Positions 52,530 through 61,906 of a stretch of DNA of 64,000 bases are shown here, piece after piece. Source of the stretch: Bacteroidales bacterium UBA6267 (lineage in GTDB: Bacteria; Bacteroidota; Bacteroidia; Bacteroidales; UBA1556); the NCBI GenBank assembly GCA_002440745.1, contig DJVB01000024.1, forward strand, positions 1 to 64,000, in the 5' to 3' direction. The notes beneath the pieces are model-generated. The model ran no database searches and had not been told where the DNA came from. It saw only the letters and a list, made by a program, of their open reading frames with translations. A program made the translations under genes and the position numbers. The first letter of the stretch is position 1; each line of letters starts with the position of its first letter.

Positions 52530-53250
52530 ACGTACTGAATTACTGATTGGAAGCAATGGCGTAGAGTACTTAAAAAACAGCCATATTTTAATTGCCGGAT
52601 TAGGTGGAGTTGGTGGATTCACGGCTGAAATTCTAGCCCGTGCAGGCGTGGGAAATATGACTCTAATTGACGCCGACACCTTTCACTCAACGAATCTAAA
52701 CAGACAAATCGGTGCATTAAATTCGACAATTGGACAACACAAAACAGATGTTTTTTTAAATCGTTTAAAAGATATAAATCCGAATATCAACTTGAATTTA
52801 TTCACAGAATTCATTGTAGATGAACGCATTAATGAGATATTGGAGGGCAAGTTTGACTATATCGCTGATGCAATAGATAGTCTTGCTCCAAAAACCTATT
52901 TGATTTTGAATAGTGTGAATCGCGGGTTTAAGTTGATTAGCTCAATGGGAGCAGGAGGAAAGATGCAACCGGAGCAAATCCGTATTGCTGATTTTAGCAA
53001 GAGTTATAATGACGGATTGGCAAGAATGCTTAGAAAGCGACTACATAAATTGGGAATTTATAGTGGTTTTCCGGTAGTGTTTTCTCCTGAGAAAACCAAT
53101 CCGGAAAGTCTTATACACATTGATAATGAACGAAATAAGAAAACCACGGCAGGCACTATTTCTTATATGCCCATGATATTTGGTGCGTATATGGCAAGTT
53201 ATATTATTCGTGATTTGCTAAATAATTGCAAACTTAGTTTTGAAGATTAA
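52507..53250 (+). CDS. tcdA: tRNA threonylcarbamoyladenosine dehydratase (TcdA-type E1-like enzyme)
   Basis: A 247-residue ThiF/MoeB-fold enzyme that uses ATP to cyclise the t6A modification at position 37 of ANN-decoding tRNAs. The nucleotide-binding AGLGGVGGFTAEIL occupies residues 30-43, followed by LIDADTFHSTNLNRQ near 53-67. IADAIDSLAPKTYLI and the SSMGAGGKMQPEQI segment are typical of TcdA rather than ThiF or MoeB, and the zinc-binding cysteines of ThiF are missing. It sits between tatD and an S41 protease gene. Confidence 0.92.
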   Translation: MSLENWTERTELLIGSNGVEYLKNSHILIAGLGGVGGFTAEILARAGVGNMTLIDADTFHSTNLNRQIGALNSTIGQHKTDVFLNRLKDINPNINLNLFTEFIVDERINEILEGKFDYIADAIDSLAPKTYLILNSVNRGFKLISSMGAGGKMQPEQIRIADFSKSYNDGLARMLRKRLHKLGIYSGFPVVFSPEKTNPESLIHIDNERNKKTTAGTISYMPMIFGAYMASYIIRDLLNNCKLSFED

Positions 53251-53267
53251 AACAATGTTTATTTTTG
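53239..53267 (+). promoter_or_regulatory. Promoter for the S41 protease gene
   Basis: TTTG (53239-53242), a 17-base spacer and TATTTTTG (53260-53267). This is the best match to the full Bacteroidota consensus (TTG and TAnnTTTG) in the window. It places the start at the ATG at 53286, excluding two in-frame TTG codons inside the box. Confidence 0.65.
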
Positions 53268-53285
53268 TTGTTCAAATATTACCTT

Positions 53286-54914
53286 ATGAATCGAATTAAA
53301 TTATCTCCTCAAATAAATTTTTATCGCATACTAAGCTTATTTTTTGCCTTAACCCTTTTATTCGGCTTTGGCAAACCCAATTTTGCACAAGAAACAAACG
53401 AGTCGGTAAAAAAAATCACCAGAGCAATACAATTAATTGATGGTCAATATGTTGATACTGTTGACATGCCGGTTTTGGTCGTTGAAGCCATAAAGGCAAT
53501 GGTGCTCAAATTAGACCCTCACAGCAAATACCAAACAGTTGAAGAGAGTATAAAAAATCAGGAATCGTTAAACGGAAGTTTTGGTGGAGTTGGTGTCAAT
53601 TATCAGATTTTGAGAGATACAATCTTAGTTTTATCTGTGGTTGACGGTGGTCCAAGTCAACAAGCAGGGATAAAAGCCGGAGACAAAATTATTGCAGCAG
53701 ATTCCACCCCACTTACAGGCAACACATTGACTTTTGATTTCATTTCCAAAAACTTACGAGGACCAATTGGTTCATCGGTAAACCTAAAAATTAAAAGAAA
53801 AAATACCGCCCAACTCATAGACTTTAATATCACTCGGGGAGCAATTCCTATTAAAACTATTGATGCGAGTTATCTGATCGATAAAAACACGGGATACATA
53901 AAAATCAATGGGTTTTCATTTACAACCATGAGTGAATTCAAAGCAAGTAGTATGTTTTTACAAATGCAGGGCATGAAAAACCTAATACTTGATTTACGGG
54001 GCAATCCCGGAGGACTTATGATAGCAAGTATAAATCTTGCTGATGAATTTTTGGAACCAAATCAGTTGATAGTTTATACGGAAGGGGCACATTATAAGCG
54101 CGAAGATTACCTTTCAAAAGGTCAAGGAGATTTGAAAGACATTCGACTGGTTGTCTTGATTGATGAGCTATCAGCCTCTGCCTCAGAGATTTTTGCGGGA
54201 GCAATGCAGGATTTAGATCGGGGGTTGATCGTGGGCAGAAGAAGTTATGGAAAAGGATTAGTGGGGCGAAACTTCCCATTACCCGACGGCTCCTCCCTCC
54301 GACTCACCACCGGACATTATTATACACCAAGTGGAAGATGTATTCAAAAATCCTATTCTGAAGGAATTGATGCGTATAAGAACGATTTAGCGCAACGCTC
54401 TCAAAAAGGGGAACTTACGAATAAAGACAGTATCCTAATTATTGATTCTTTGATGTTTAAAACAAAAAATGGCAGAAATATTTACGGCGGAGGTGGTATA
54501 ATACCGGATGTTTTTATTGGCTTAGACACAAATTTATCCAAAACATATTTTGACACATTGACTAAAAAGGGAATCATAAATGCTTCGGCAGGTCATATTT
54601 TCGATGCTTATCTTAACGAGATAACTAGTTTTCAAGATTTAAAGCAATTTGAAAGCGGTTTTAAAATCACTGAAAAATATTGGCAAGAATTGATATTATT
54701 TTCTCAAAAATATTATAACTACACCATTCCAAATACCATTTCGACCTCAGATAAAAAAATGATAGAGATTGAATTAAAAGCCCTGATAGGCAGAAATTTG
54801 TTTAATAATAGTGCCTATTATCAGCTTCGGCGCGAGAATGATATCATGTTGAAACAAAGCACCCAACTCATTCACAGTAAAAGAGAATATTCAAAAAGAG
54901 GTATTGAACATTAG
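53286..54914 (+). CDS. S41 family C-terminal processing protease (CtpA-like)
   Basis: A 542-residue periplasmic serine protease with an N-terminal signal (LFFALTLLFGFGKPNFAQ). The PDZ domain occupies residues of about 85-165 (GSFGGVGVNYQI, GPSQQAGIKAGDKIIAAD). The Ser/Lys dyad lies in IDELSASASEIFAGAMQDLDRG and SYGKGLVG near 295-325. The layout matches CtpA, unlike the larger Prc-type protease at 49.5 kb. The C-terminal 140 residues are helical and do not resemble a known domain. Own promoter; upstream of ahcY. Confidence 0.92.
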   Translation: MNRIKLSPQINFYRILSLFFALTLLFGFGKPNFAQETNESVKKITRAIQLIDGQYVDTVDMPVLVVEAIKAMVLKLDPHSKYQTVEESIKNQESLNGSFGGVGVNYQILRDTILVLSVVDGGPSQQAGIKAGDKIIAADSTPLTGNTLTFDFISKNLRGPIGSSVNLKIKRKNTAQLIDFNITRGAIPIKTIDASYLIDKNTGYIKINGFSFTTMSEFKASSMFLQMQGMKNLILDLRGNPGGLMIASINLADEFLEPNQLIVYTEGAHYKREDYLSKGQGDLKDIRLVVLIDELSASASEIFAGAMQDLDRGLIVGRRSYGKGLVGRNFPLPDGSSLRLTTGHYYTPSGRCIQKSYSEGIDAYKNDLAQRSQKGELTNKDSILIIDSLMFKTKNGRNIYGGGGIIPDVFIGLDTNLSKTYFDTLTKKGIINASAGHIFDAYLNEITSFQDLKQFESGFKITEKYWQELILFSQKYYNYTIPNTISTSDKKMIEIELKALIGRNLFNNSAYYQLRRENDIMLKQSTQLIHSKREYSKRGIEH

Positions 54915-54969
54915 AAAAGTTTAACAGTTTTTCAATCAAAATTCACCTCTGTCCACGCTGATAAATAGA

Positions 54970-54977
54970 TATATTTG
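54970..54977 (+). promoter_or_regulatory. -7 promoter box (TATATTTG) for ahcY
   Basis: An exact TAnnTTTG match, 41 bases upstream of the adenosylhomocysteinase ATG. Confidence 0.55.
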
Positions 54978-55017
54978 CCGATTCTTTATTCAGAATGAAT
55001 CTAAATCTTAAAAACTT

Positions 55018-56442
55018 ATGATAGAAACAATGACAGACCAATTACCCTACAAAGTAGCCGACATCAAATTGGCATCCTGGGGACGCAAAGAAATTGAGAT
55101 TGCAGAACAGGAAATGCCTGGTTTAATGGCGGTTAGAGAAAAGTATAAAAAAGAAAAACCACTTGATGGAGTTCGTATTACCGGCTCATTACACATGACC
55201 ATTCAAACAGCAGTGTTGATAGAAACCTTGCGCGATTTGGGTGCTGATGTACGTTGGGCATCTTGCAATATTTTCAGCACACAAGACCACGCTGCAGCTG
55301 CAATTGCCGAAGCAGGTATTCCGGTTTTTGCCTGGAAAGGTGAAACCCTTGCTGATTATTGGTGGTGCACCAAACAAGCACTATCTTTTCCTGGTGGCAA
55401 AGGACCACAACTTATAGTTGATGACGGAGGAGACGCTACTCTATTGATTCACAAAGGTTTTGAGGCTGAGAAGAATCCTGAAAGTTTAAACGTAGAACCT
55501 GAGAGTGAGGAAGAGCTTGAGATTTTAAATATTTTGAAAGAAACTCTCGCTGAGGACAATACGAAATGGCACAGGACAGTTGAAGAGTGGAAAGGAGTTT
55601 CGGAAGAAACCACAACCGGAGTTCACCGCCTTTACCAAATGCACGAAAAAGGAAAACTATTAGTTCCTGCAATCAACGTAAATGACTCCGTAACTAAGTC
55701 AAAATTCGACAATTTGTACGGATGTCGCGAAAGCTTAGCTGATGGTATCAAACGCGCAACTGATGTAATGTTAGCGGGTAAAGTTGTGGTTGTGGCCGGC
55801 TACGGAGACGTAGGAAAAGGCTCTGCTCACTCAATGCGCGCTTACGGTGCACGAGTTATCGTTACTGAAATCGACCCAATTTGCGCTCTTCAAGCAGCAA
55901 TGGAAGGATTTGAAGTTACTACAATGGAAGATGCACTTGCTGAAGGAAATATATTTGTGACAACTACAGGTAATAAAGATGTTATCACTGTTGACCATAT
56001 AAGACAAATGAAAGACCAAGCGATTGTTTGTAATATTGGCCACTTTGACAACGAGATACAAGTGTCGAAGTTGGAAAACTTCCCCGGAATCCAGAAAATC
56101 AATGTTAAGCCTCAAGTTGACGAATACAAATTCCCTGACGGTCATTCTATTTTCTTATTGGCAGAAGGTCGTTTAGTTAACTTAGGTTGTGCTACAGGAC
56201 ACCCATCATTTGTGATGAGTAATTCATTCACCAATCAAACTTTAGCACAAATTGACCTTTGGAAAAACAAAGATATTTATGAAGTTGGCGTTTATCGACT
56301 CCCCAAATATCTTGACGAAGAAGTTGCTCGTTTGCATTTGGAGAAAATCGGTGTAAAACTCACCAAACTTTCTCAAGAACAAGCTGATTATATTGGTGTA
56401 AAAGTAGAAGGTCCTTACAAACCTGATCATTACAGATATTAA
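55018..56442 (+). CDS. ahcY: Adenosylhomocysteinase
   Basis: A 474-residue cytoplasmic enzyme that splits S-adenosylhomocysteine to adenosine and homocysteine, relieving product inhibition of methyltransferases. Visible are GVRITGSLHMTIQTAVLIETL near residues 50-70, SCNIFSTQDHAAAAI near 82-96, the catalytic Lys/Asp in INVNDSVTKSKFDN, the NAD-binding GYGDVGKGSA near 262-271 and the C-terminal KPDHYRY, which caps the neighbouring subunit. A 40-residue insertion near 150-190 is shared by many bacterial enzymes. A strong terminator follows. Confidence 0.98.
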   Translation: MIETMTDQLPYKVADIKLASWGRKEIEIAEQEMPGLMAVREKYKKEKPLDGVRITGSLHMTIQTAVLIETLRDLGADVRWASCNIFSTQDHAAAAIAEAGIPVFAWKGETLADYWWCTKQALSFPGGKGPQLIVDDGGDATLLIHKGFEAEKNPESLNVEPESEEELEILNILKETLAEDNTKWHRTVEEWKGVSEETTTGVHRLYQMHEKGKLLVPAINVNDSVTKSKFDNLYGCRESLADGIKRATDVMLAGKVVVVAGYGDVGKGSAHSMRAYGARVIVTEIDPICALQAAMEGFEVTTMEDALAEGNIFVTTTGNKDVITVDHIRQMKDQAIVCNIGHFDNEIQVSKLENFPGIQKINVKPQVDEYKFPDGHSIFLLAEGRLVNLGCATGHPSFVMSNSFTNQTLAQIDLWKNKDIYEVGVYRLPKYLDEEVARLHLEKIGVKLTKLSQEQADYIGVKVEGPYKPDHYRY

Positions 56443-56454
56443 AATAAATATAAG

Positions 56455-56486
56455 GCCTTCAACTCATTGGGTTGAAGGCTTTTTTA
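56455..56486 (+). terminator. Rho-independent terminator of ahcY
   Basis: A perfect 9-bp stem, GCCTTCAAC (56455-56463) with GTTGAAGGC (56471-56479), is followed by six T. Confidence 0.93.
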
Positions 56487-56512
56487 TGTCCAAACCTTAA
56501 ATTTTTATCAAA

Positions 56513-56689
56513 ATGGAACCAAAAGAACAAGTAATCAAAGCATTAAAAGATTCAAAAGAACCTTTAAAATCGGGGGATATTGCTTCAATCACCGGTTTAG
56601 ACAAAGCAGTTGTTGACAAGCAAATTAAAGTTTTAAAAACGGAAGGTCTCATCGATTCTCCAAAACGTTGTTTTTATAGTCCAAAATAA
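56513..56689 (+). CDS. Small winged helix-turn-helix protein (58 residues)
   Basis: ATG at 56513, stop at 56687-56689. The 58-residue product starts MEPKEQVIKALK and reads through a helix, SGDIASITGLDKAVVDKQIKVLK (helix-turn-helix) and a basic wing GLIDSPKRCFYSPK. This is the pattern of the small MarR-like or wHTH proteins of about 58 residues found in many Bacteroidota and other phyla. It lies between the ahcY terminator and a NamZ-type muramidase gene, only seven bases from the latter, so they are probably co-transcribed. DNA binding is inferred. It is easily missed by length cut-offs. Confidence 0.8.
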   Translation: MEPKEQVIKALKDSKEPLKSGDIASITGLDKAVVDKQIKVLKTEGLIDSPKRCFYSPK

Positions 56690-56696
56690 AACCCAA

Positions 56697-57908
56697 TTGA
56701 AACATATCTTCGCCATTTTTCTTCTATTTTTCACTTCAATTCTTGGGTGTCAAAGTCAAGATATTGAACCGATTACAAAAAAAGGTCCCGATACGATTCT
56801 GCAAACAGGTGCGGAGCAAACGGAGCTATACTTGCCCATTATTCAAGGAAAACAAGTTGCAGTTGTCACCAATCAAACCGGTATTATTGGGCAAAAGCAT
56901 CTTGTTGATTCGCTACTTTCAAAAGGTATCAACGTGATAAAAGTGATGAGCCCTGAGCATGGATTTCGTGGACAAGCGGCAGCAGGTGAGCAGGTAAAAT
57001 CGAGCGTGGATGCAAAGACAGGTTTGCCAATCGTTTCGCTCTATGGCGACCATAAAAAGCCCACGGCTTCCGATTTGTCGGACGTGGATATTGTTTTGTT
57101 TGATTTACAAGATGTTGGAGTGCGGTTTTATACTTATATAAGCACATTGCAATATGTTATGGAAGCTTGTGCTGAGTTTAATAAGCCATTGATTATACTT
57201 GACAGACCCAACCCAAACGGTCATTTTGTTGACGGACCTGTTTTAAAAGACGGCTTTAAATCCTTTGTGGGAATGCAACCGATTCCAATTGTGCACGGAA
57301 TGACCATAGGGGAATATGCAAAAATGCTCAACGGAGAAGGTTGGCTTAAGGATAAGGTTCAATGCAATTTAACCGTTATAAAAATCAAAAACTACACGCA
57401 TAACACAAGATATGTCTTACCAATTGCCCCCTCTCCTAACCTTCCCACTATCGAATCCATTTATCTTTATCCGAGTTTATGTCTTTTTGAAGGCACTCCG
57501 ATAAGCATTGGCCGGGGAACGAAATCCCCATTTGAAATTTACGGACATCCTGATTTTAAGCAATTTGACACCATATTTATTCCAAAGCCAATTCCGGGAA
57601 AATCGAATAATCCAAAATGGAAAAATCAATCATGTAAGGGATACTATTTGGGAAATTTCGCCAAAGAAATTGGGCCTGGTTTTAATCAAATAAATCTATT
57701 TTGGTTGATAGATGCCTATAATGAATTAGGAAAACCAAAAGGATTTTTCACATCTTTTTTTAATCTTTTAGCCGGATCTGATAAACTTAGCAAGCAAATT
57801 GAATCAGGTTTAAGCGAAGAAGAAATCAAGAAAAGTTGGCAAGAAGACATTAACGCTTTTAAACTTATACGGTCGAAATATTTGCTTTATCCTGATTTTA
57901 CCAATTAA
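56697..57908 (+). CDS. namZ: Exo-beta-N-acetylmuramidase (NamZ, DUF1343, GH171)
   Basis: A 403-residue lipoprotein with a TTG start: MKHIFAIFLLFFTSILGC is a complete lipoprotein signal and no ATG is suitably placed. DUF1343 features include VAVVTNQTGIIGQKHLVD near residues 50-67, VMSPEHGFRGQAAAGEQV near 82-99, and LFDLQDVGVRFYTYISTL near 125-142. LDRPNPNGHFVDGP and SIGRGTKSPFEIYGHP follow. Known members remove MurNAc from the non-reducing end of peptidoglycan fragments. The enzyme would supply amino sugars for recycling; a BadF-type kinase is encoded at 31 kb. It follows the small wHTH gene and precedes the TMTC-like gene by three bases. Confidence 0.9.
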   Translation: MKHIFAIFLLFFTSILGCQSQDIEPITKKGPDTILQTGAEQTELYLPIIQGKQVAVVTNQTGIIGQKHLVDSLLSKGINVIKVMSPEHGFRGQAAAGEQVKSSVDAKTGLPIVSLYGDHKKPTASDLSDVDIVLFDLQDVGVRFYTYISTLQYVMEACAEFNKPLIILDRPNPNGHFVDGPVLKDGFKSFVGMQPIPIVHGMTIGEYAKMLNGEGWLKDKVQCNLTVIKIKNYTHNTRYVLPIAPSPNLPTIESIYLYPSLCLFEGTPISIGRGTKSPFEIYGHPDFKQFDTIFIPKPIPGKSNNPKWKNQSCKGYYLGNFAKEIGPGFNQINLFWLIDAYNELGKPKGFFTSFFNLLAGSDKLSKQIESGLSEEEIKKSWQEDINAFKLIRSKYLLYPDFTN

Positions 57909-57911
57909 GAA

Positions 57912-59993
57912 ATGAAAGAGAATCTGAGAAATAGCTTACTGAACAATCTTGTTTCACTTCAAAAACTGTTCTTATTAGCTTTAGCTTTCTTATTGTATTT
58001 CAACACTTTGCATCATGAGTGGGCCTTAGACGACACCATGATGATTACTGAAAACAAATACACGAAGGGAGGATGGGAAGGTCTGGTGAAAATTTTCACC
58101 TCTGACGCATTTGCCGGTTATCTTGGCGAAGGGAAAACTCTACTCCCGGGGGGTCGGTATCGACCTCTAAGTCAGGCTTTTTTCAATATCTATTACAGTG
58201 TTTTTGGATTACAACCCTTTGGACTACATTTAATATCCGTACTACTTTTTGGCCTGACAGCGCTTCTGCTTTTCAAAAATCTCCGAACCATAATTCCAGA
58301 TTCAAAATCAGCTTTGTCCATACCCTTTTTGACAACAGTTTTATACGTCTCACACCCATTACATACCGAAGTTGTAGCCAATATCAAAAGCCTTGATCTG
58401 ATTTTGTCTATGCTATTTACGATGCTGAGCCTACAATTTGCCTTGTCCTATATACGTTCCCACAAAATCATACATCTTATCCTTATAGCGATTTTCTTTT
58501 TCTTAGGTGCCCTCTCAAAAGAAACAACCTTGACCTTTTTAGCCATAATTCCTTTAACCATTTATATTTTCGAAAAGCCGAAATTTAAAGATTTGGGGGT
58601 TTTAAGTTTACCGCTAATTCTCTCAACAACAGCATATTTTTATCTGAGATGGGCAGCAGTTGGCAATAATCTCGATATAGAAGTTACGGAATTATTGAAC
58701 AATCCATTTCTTGAAGCCACTGCGGTGGAGAAATATGCAACCCTTTTCTATACTTGGCTGCTTTATCTTAAACTTACCATTTTCCCCTTCCCGCTCACTC
58801 ACGATTATTACCCTTATACCATCGGACTAAAAACATTCTCCAATCCATTGGTTATCTTAAGTTTAGCTGCTCATTCGTTAGCAATTTTCATCGCCGCAAA
58901 ACAATTTATTAAATACCTTATAAAAGGCATAAAACCAAATTTGGTTGCTTATGGCATCATGTTCTATCTGTTGGTTTTTAGTATCTCCAGCAATTTGTTA
59001 ATCAATATTGGAGCTTTTATGAACGAGCGATTCATCTTTATCGCCAATATTGGTTTATTTTTAATGGTAGCGAGTTTTATTTCTCACCTTCTCAACAAGC
59101 TAACTAACTTAAAACCAATAATCATTTCCTCATTTTTCAGTGTCATTTTGGTTTTTTCTATTCTTACTGTAAATCGAAATCGTGCGTGGAAAGACGATTT
59201 AACCCTTTTCACAACGGATGTGAAAACCTCTTGGAATAGCGCAAAATGTACGGTATCGGCAGGTGGAAAAACCTACGAAACTGCATTGCAAGAAAGAAAC
59301 AAAATCAAAAAAGAAAGATTATTGAATGACGCATATCGCTATGCAAAACAAGGAGTTACGATTCATCCTAAATATTTTCAAGGTTGGATGATTTTGGGAA
59401 ATATCAGTTATGAAATGAATCGTTTTGAGGAAGCATTAATCTGTTACGACAACTGTCTGCGGTTAGTCAATGGGAATCTGGATGTGCTTAGCAATATCAG
59501 GAATTTGGCAATAAAATCCAGAGAAAATGATTTGATTCATGTTTCGGATAAAGCCTTAAAAATACTATCGGATAATCAGTTTAAGCCCGCGAACACACTT
59601 TATCTAAAGGCTTATAATCTTGAAAAAAAGGGCGAAATTGACTCAGCAATTTTAACACTACAGAATGTGATAAAAATTGATTCGGCAAATGCGGATGCCT
59701 ATAATAAAATGGGGCAAATCATTGGGCAATATAAAAATGACTTAGAAACCTCGAAGCTATATTTGCTAAAATCATTGGAATTAAATCCGTTAAATTCTTC
59801 CACATTAGAGAATCTCGGAACCCTTTTTGCCATTCAAGGAGATTTGTCGAAGGCATTATACTATTTTAAAGAATCGCATAAGGTAAACCCTTCTAATAAA
59901 CAGATATATAGTAATATAGCTAATGTTTATAGAAATTTAGGGAATGAAGAAGAGGCGAATCTTTGGATGGAAAAAATAGAAAAAATGAACTAA
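57912..59993 (+). CDS. TMTC-like membrane glycosyltransferase with C-terminal TPRs
   Basis: A 693-residue protein. Residues of about 1-440 are a polytopic membrane domain with roughly eleven helices. FNTLHHEWALDDTMMITEN in the first loop and VLYVSHPLHTEVVANIKSLDLILSM near residues 142-166 match the DUF1736/TMTC type of C-mannosyl or O-mannosyl transferases (GT-C fold). Residues of about 475-690 form tetratricopeptide repeats such as ALICYDNCLRL, AILTLQNVIKIDSANADAYNKMG and ALYYFKESHKVNPSN. It may transfer a sugar to exported proteins with TPRs recognising the substrate; that is inference. Its last codons overlap the convergent gene by four bases. Confidence 0.85.
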   Translation: MKENLRNSLLNNLVSLQKLFLLALAFLLYFNTLHHEWALDDTMMITENKYTKGGWEGLVKIFTSDAFAGYLGEGKTLLPGGRYRPLSQAFFNIYYSVFGLQPFGLHLISVLLFGLTALLLFKNLRTIIPDSKSALSIPFLTTVLYVSHPLHTEVVANIKSLDLILSMLFTMLSLQFALSYIRSHKIIHLILIAIFFFLGALSKETTLTFLAIIPLTIYIFEKPKFKDLGVLSLPLILSTTAYFYLRWAAVGNNLDIEVTELLNNPFLEATAVEKYATLFYTWLLYLKLTIFPFPLTHDYYPYTIGLKTFSNPLVILSLAAHSLAIFIAAKQFIKYLIKGIKPNLVAYGIMFYLLVFSISSNLLINIGAFMNERFIFIANIGLFLMVASFISHLLNKLTNLKPIIISSFFSVILVFSILTVNRNRAWKDDLTLFTTDVKTSWNSAKCTVSAGGKTYETALQERNKIKKERLLNDAYRYAKQGVTIHPKYFQGWMILGNISYEMNRFEEALICYDNCLRLVNGNLDVLSNIRNLAIKSRENDLIHVSDKALKILSDNQFKPANTLYLKAYNLEKKGEIDSAILTLQNVIKIDSANADAYNKMGQIIGQYKNDLETSKLYLLKSLELNPLNSSTLENLGTLFAIQGDLSKALYYFKESHKVNPSNKQIYSNIANVYRNLGNEEEANLWMEKIEKMN

Positions 59994-61699
59994 TCTGTAG
60001 GGAGCAACTTTACATTCATTTCAATTAGTTTATTGCGCTTATCCCTTTCTTCTATGGTTATATTTTCAATAACGGTATCTTGAAAGCCCTTTCGCGAAAA
60101 TATAATTTTCCATCTACCTGGAGGTAGAATTACAGAATACTTAGCGTTGCTATCTTTGGCTCTAAACTTCCCAAAAACCTCCCCATTATCCAAATTCACC
60201 GCTGAAATCTTGACATCCACTTTTTGATATGGAGTTTTTGTTGCTAACACTTTGTAAGCCGCAACGCTATCCTTTTTTTGCAGGAGCAGACGCTTATATT
60301 CATGATTAACAGGAAAATTAAGTGTATCAATATGATCATTCCATCGTTTCAACTGCTCCATAAAACATACGGAATCCTGATCTAAGATAGTTCCGTAAAC
60401 CACTGAATATGTTGGATCTACGTTTCTGAAAACAACCCTATAAATATCTAAGTCGCCAAAACCATCTTCTCTGAAAGATGAAATATATCCATACCGACCA
60501 CTTTTGCTAATAGAAATCGTCAAATCGTCTAAGGTAGTGTTGATGGGATAGCCCAAATTTTGAATTCTTTTCACGTGAGTGGAGTCGGAATAATTCCACA
60601 AGCACTTATAGATGTCGTACCCCCCCATAGAATTATGGCCTTCTGAAGCAAAATAAAAATGTTTACCATCCGGAGAAAAATAAGGAAAATCCTCATCATA
60701 AGTAGTGTTAACCACCGAATCTAAAAGCTTGGCCGAGCTCCAGTATCCATTAGGCATTCTAAAACTCATGTATAAATCTTTTCCTCCAACGCCATCGCTG
60801 CGATTGGCACTAAAAATCAAATATTTACCATTTGGACTAATGGTAAGAGAATGAATCTTTTCGTATCGAACATCTTGAATAAAAATCGGCTGCAAATCGC
60901 GATAATACTTTCCTTGCTTTTTTGAATAAAAGGTCTGCTTATTACCTTTTATATCTTCTTGAATAACAAACATATTCAAGCCGTCAGAAGTCAGTCCGAC
61001 AATTTTCTCAATATTTGTTGAATTAACTGAAGAAGGCAATCGGGTGCTTTTTTTCCATTTCCCAAATTTAAAAACGGACATGTAAATATCTGAGGGATAA
61101 TAGCCATCATAGAATTGATAATTACCAAGATTGGTTTTTCGTTGCGAATTAAAAATCACCACAGATTCGTTGGAAGGAACAAACGGATTGAAGTCAGGGG
61201 CATCGCTGTTAACCAATTTTCCCAAATTCTCAATGTCCACTTCAACAGGGTTTGCAATATGTTTAACTGCATTTTGAACAACTTCGATCATCCGAGTCGC
61301 AGGTATCCGATTATTATCATTTTTCACTTCTTTCAAAAATGTCTCAAAAGATTTGATTGCATCATCGAATCGGTAGTTTTGCAAATAAGCAACTCCTAAG
61401 TCGTAATAAGCCTGAGGGTCAAATTTTTCCTGTTTTACAACATACTCCAGATGATACAAAGCTTTTGTTTTATCCGTATTGAGATGGATATAACAAATAC
61501 CGGCACCATGATGAAAGTCCACGTTGTCGGGGTCGTCCGACAGCAGCATTTTAAACTCTTTGAGCCCGTCAACATAGTTTTTAAAATGCAAACAATATTT
61601 GGCAAACTTGGGATCAGGTTTATAGTCGGCAGAAAGCTCCTGCCCACGAGCAACCAAACTCCATAAAAGAGCAATCACAAATAAACCTAAAAATCTCAT
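59990..61699 (-). CDS. TPR and WD40-like beta-propeller (PD40) protein
   Basis: A 569-residue exported protein with a signal peptide (cut near VARGQ). Residues of about 25-150 contain tetratricopeptide repeats (DNVDFHHGAGICYIHL, DPQAYYDLGVAYLQNYRFDDAIKSFE). Residues of about 160-425 hold PD40 blades such as IHSLTISPNGKYLIFSANRSDG and DEDFPYFSPDGKHFYFASEG. The C-terminal 70 residues look like a carboxypeptidase-regulatory-like beta fold (GRWKIIFSRKGFQDTVIENI). The order TPR-propeller-CRD matches PorE-like envelope proteins of Bacteroidota but the OmpA domain is missing. Function unknown. Confidence 0.82.
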   Translation of the reverse strand: MRFLGLFVIALLWSLVARGQELSADYKPDPKFAKYCLHFKNYVDGLKEFKMLLSDDPDNVDFHHGAGICYIHLNTDKTKALYHLEYVVKQEKFDPQAYYDLGVAYLQNYRFDDAIKSFETFLKEVKNDNNRIPATRMIEVVQNAVKHIANPVEVDIENLGKLVNSDAPDFNPFVPSNESVVIFNSQRKTNLGNYQFYDGYYPSDIYMSVFKFGKWKKSTRLPSSVNSTNIEKIVGLTSDGLNMFVIQEDIKGNKQTFYSKKQGKYYRDLQPIFIQDVRYEKIHSLTISPNGKYLIFSANRSDGVGGKDLYMSFRMPNGYWSSAKLLDSVVNTTYDEDFPYFSPDGKHFYFASEGHNSMGGYDIYKCLWNYSDSTHVKRIQNLGYPINTTLDDLTISISKSGRYGYISSFREDGFGDLDIYRVVFRNVDPTYSVVYGTILDQDSVCFMEQLKRWNDHIDTLNFPVNHEYKRLLLQKKDSVAAYKVLATKTPYQKVDVKISAVNLDNGEVFGKFRAKDSNAKYSVILPPGRWKIIFSRKGFQDTVIENITIEERDKRNKLIEMNVKLLPTD

Positions 61700-61906
61700 A
61701 ATTAATTGAAAAATAATTAGTTATTACTAATTAAATAAAACTATATTATCCAAATTTATATTGACGAAAATAGCAATCTTGACCACGGCATTCAATATGA
61801 TATTTTGCAAACTTTTCAACAAAACACTGTGATAAAATAGCCTGTGAAAACAATTTTATTTTTAACCTAAAAACACCTTAACAATCAACCTTACAGAAAC
61901 TTAACA

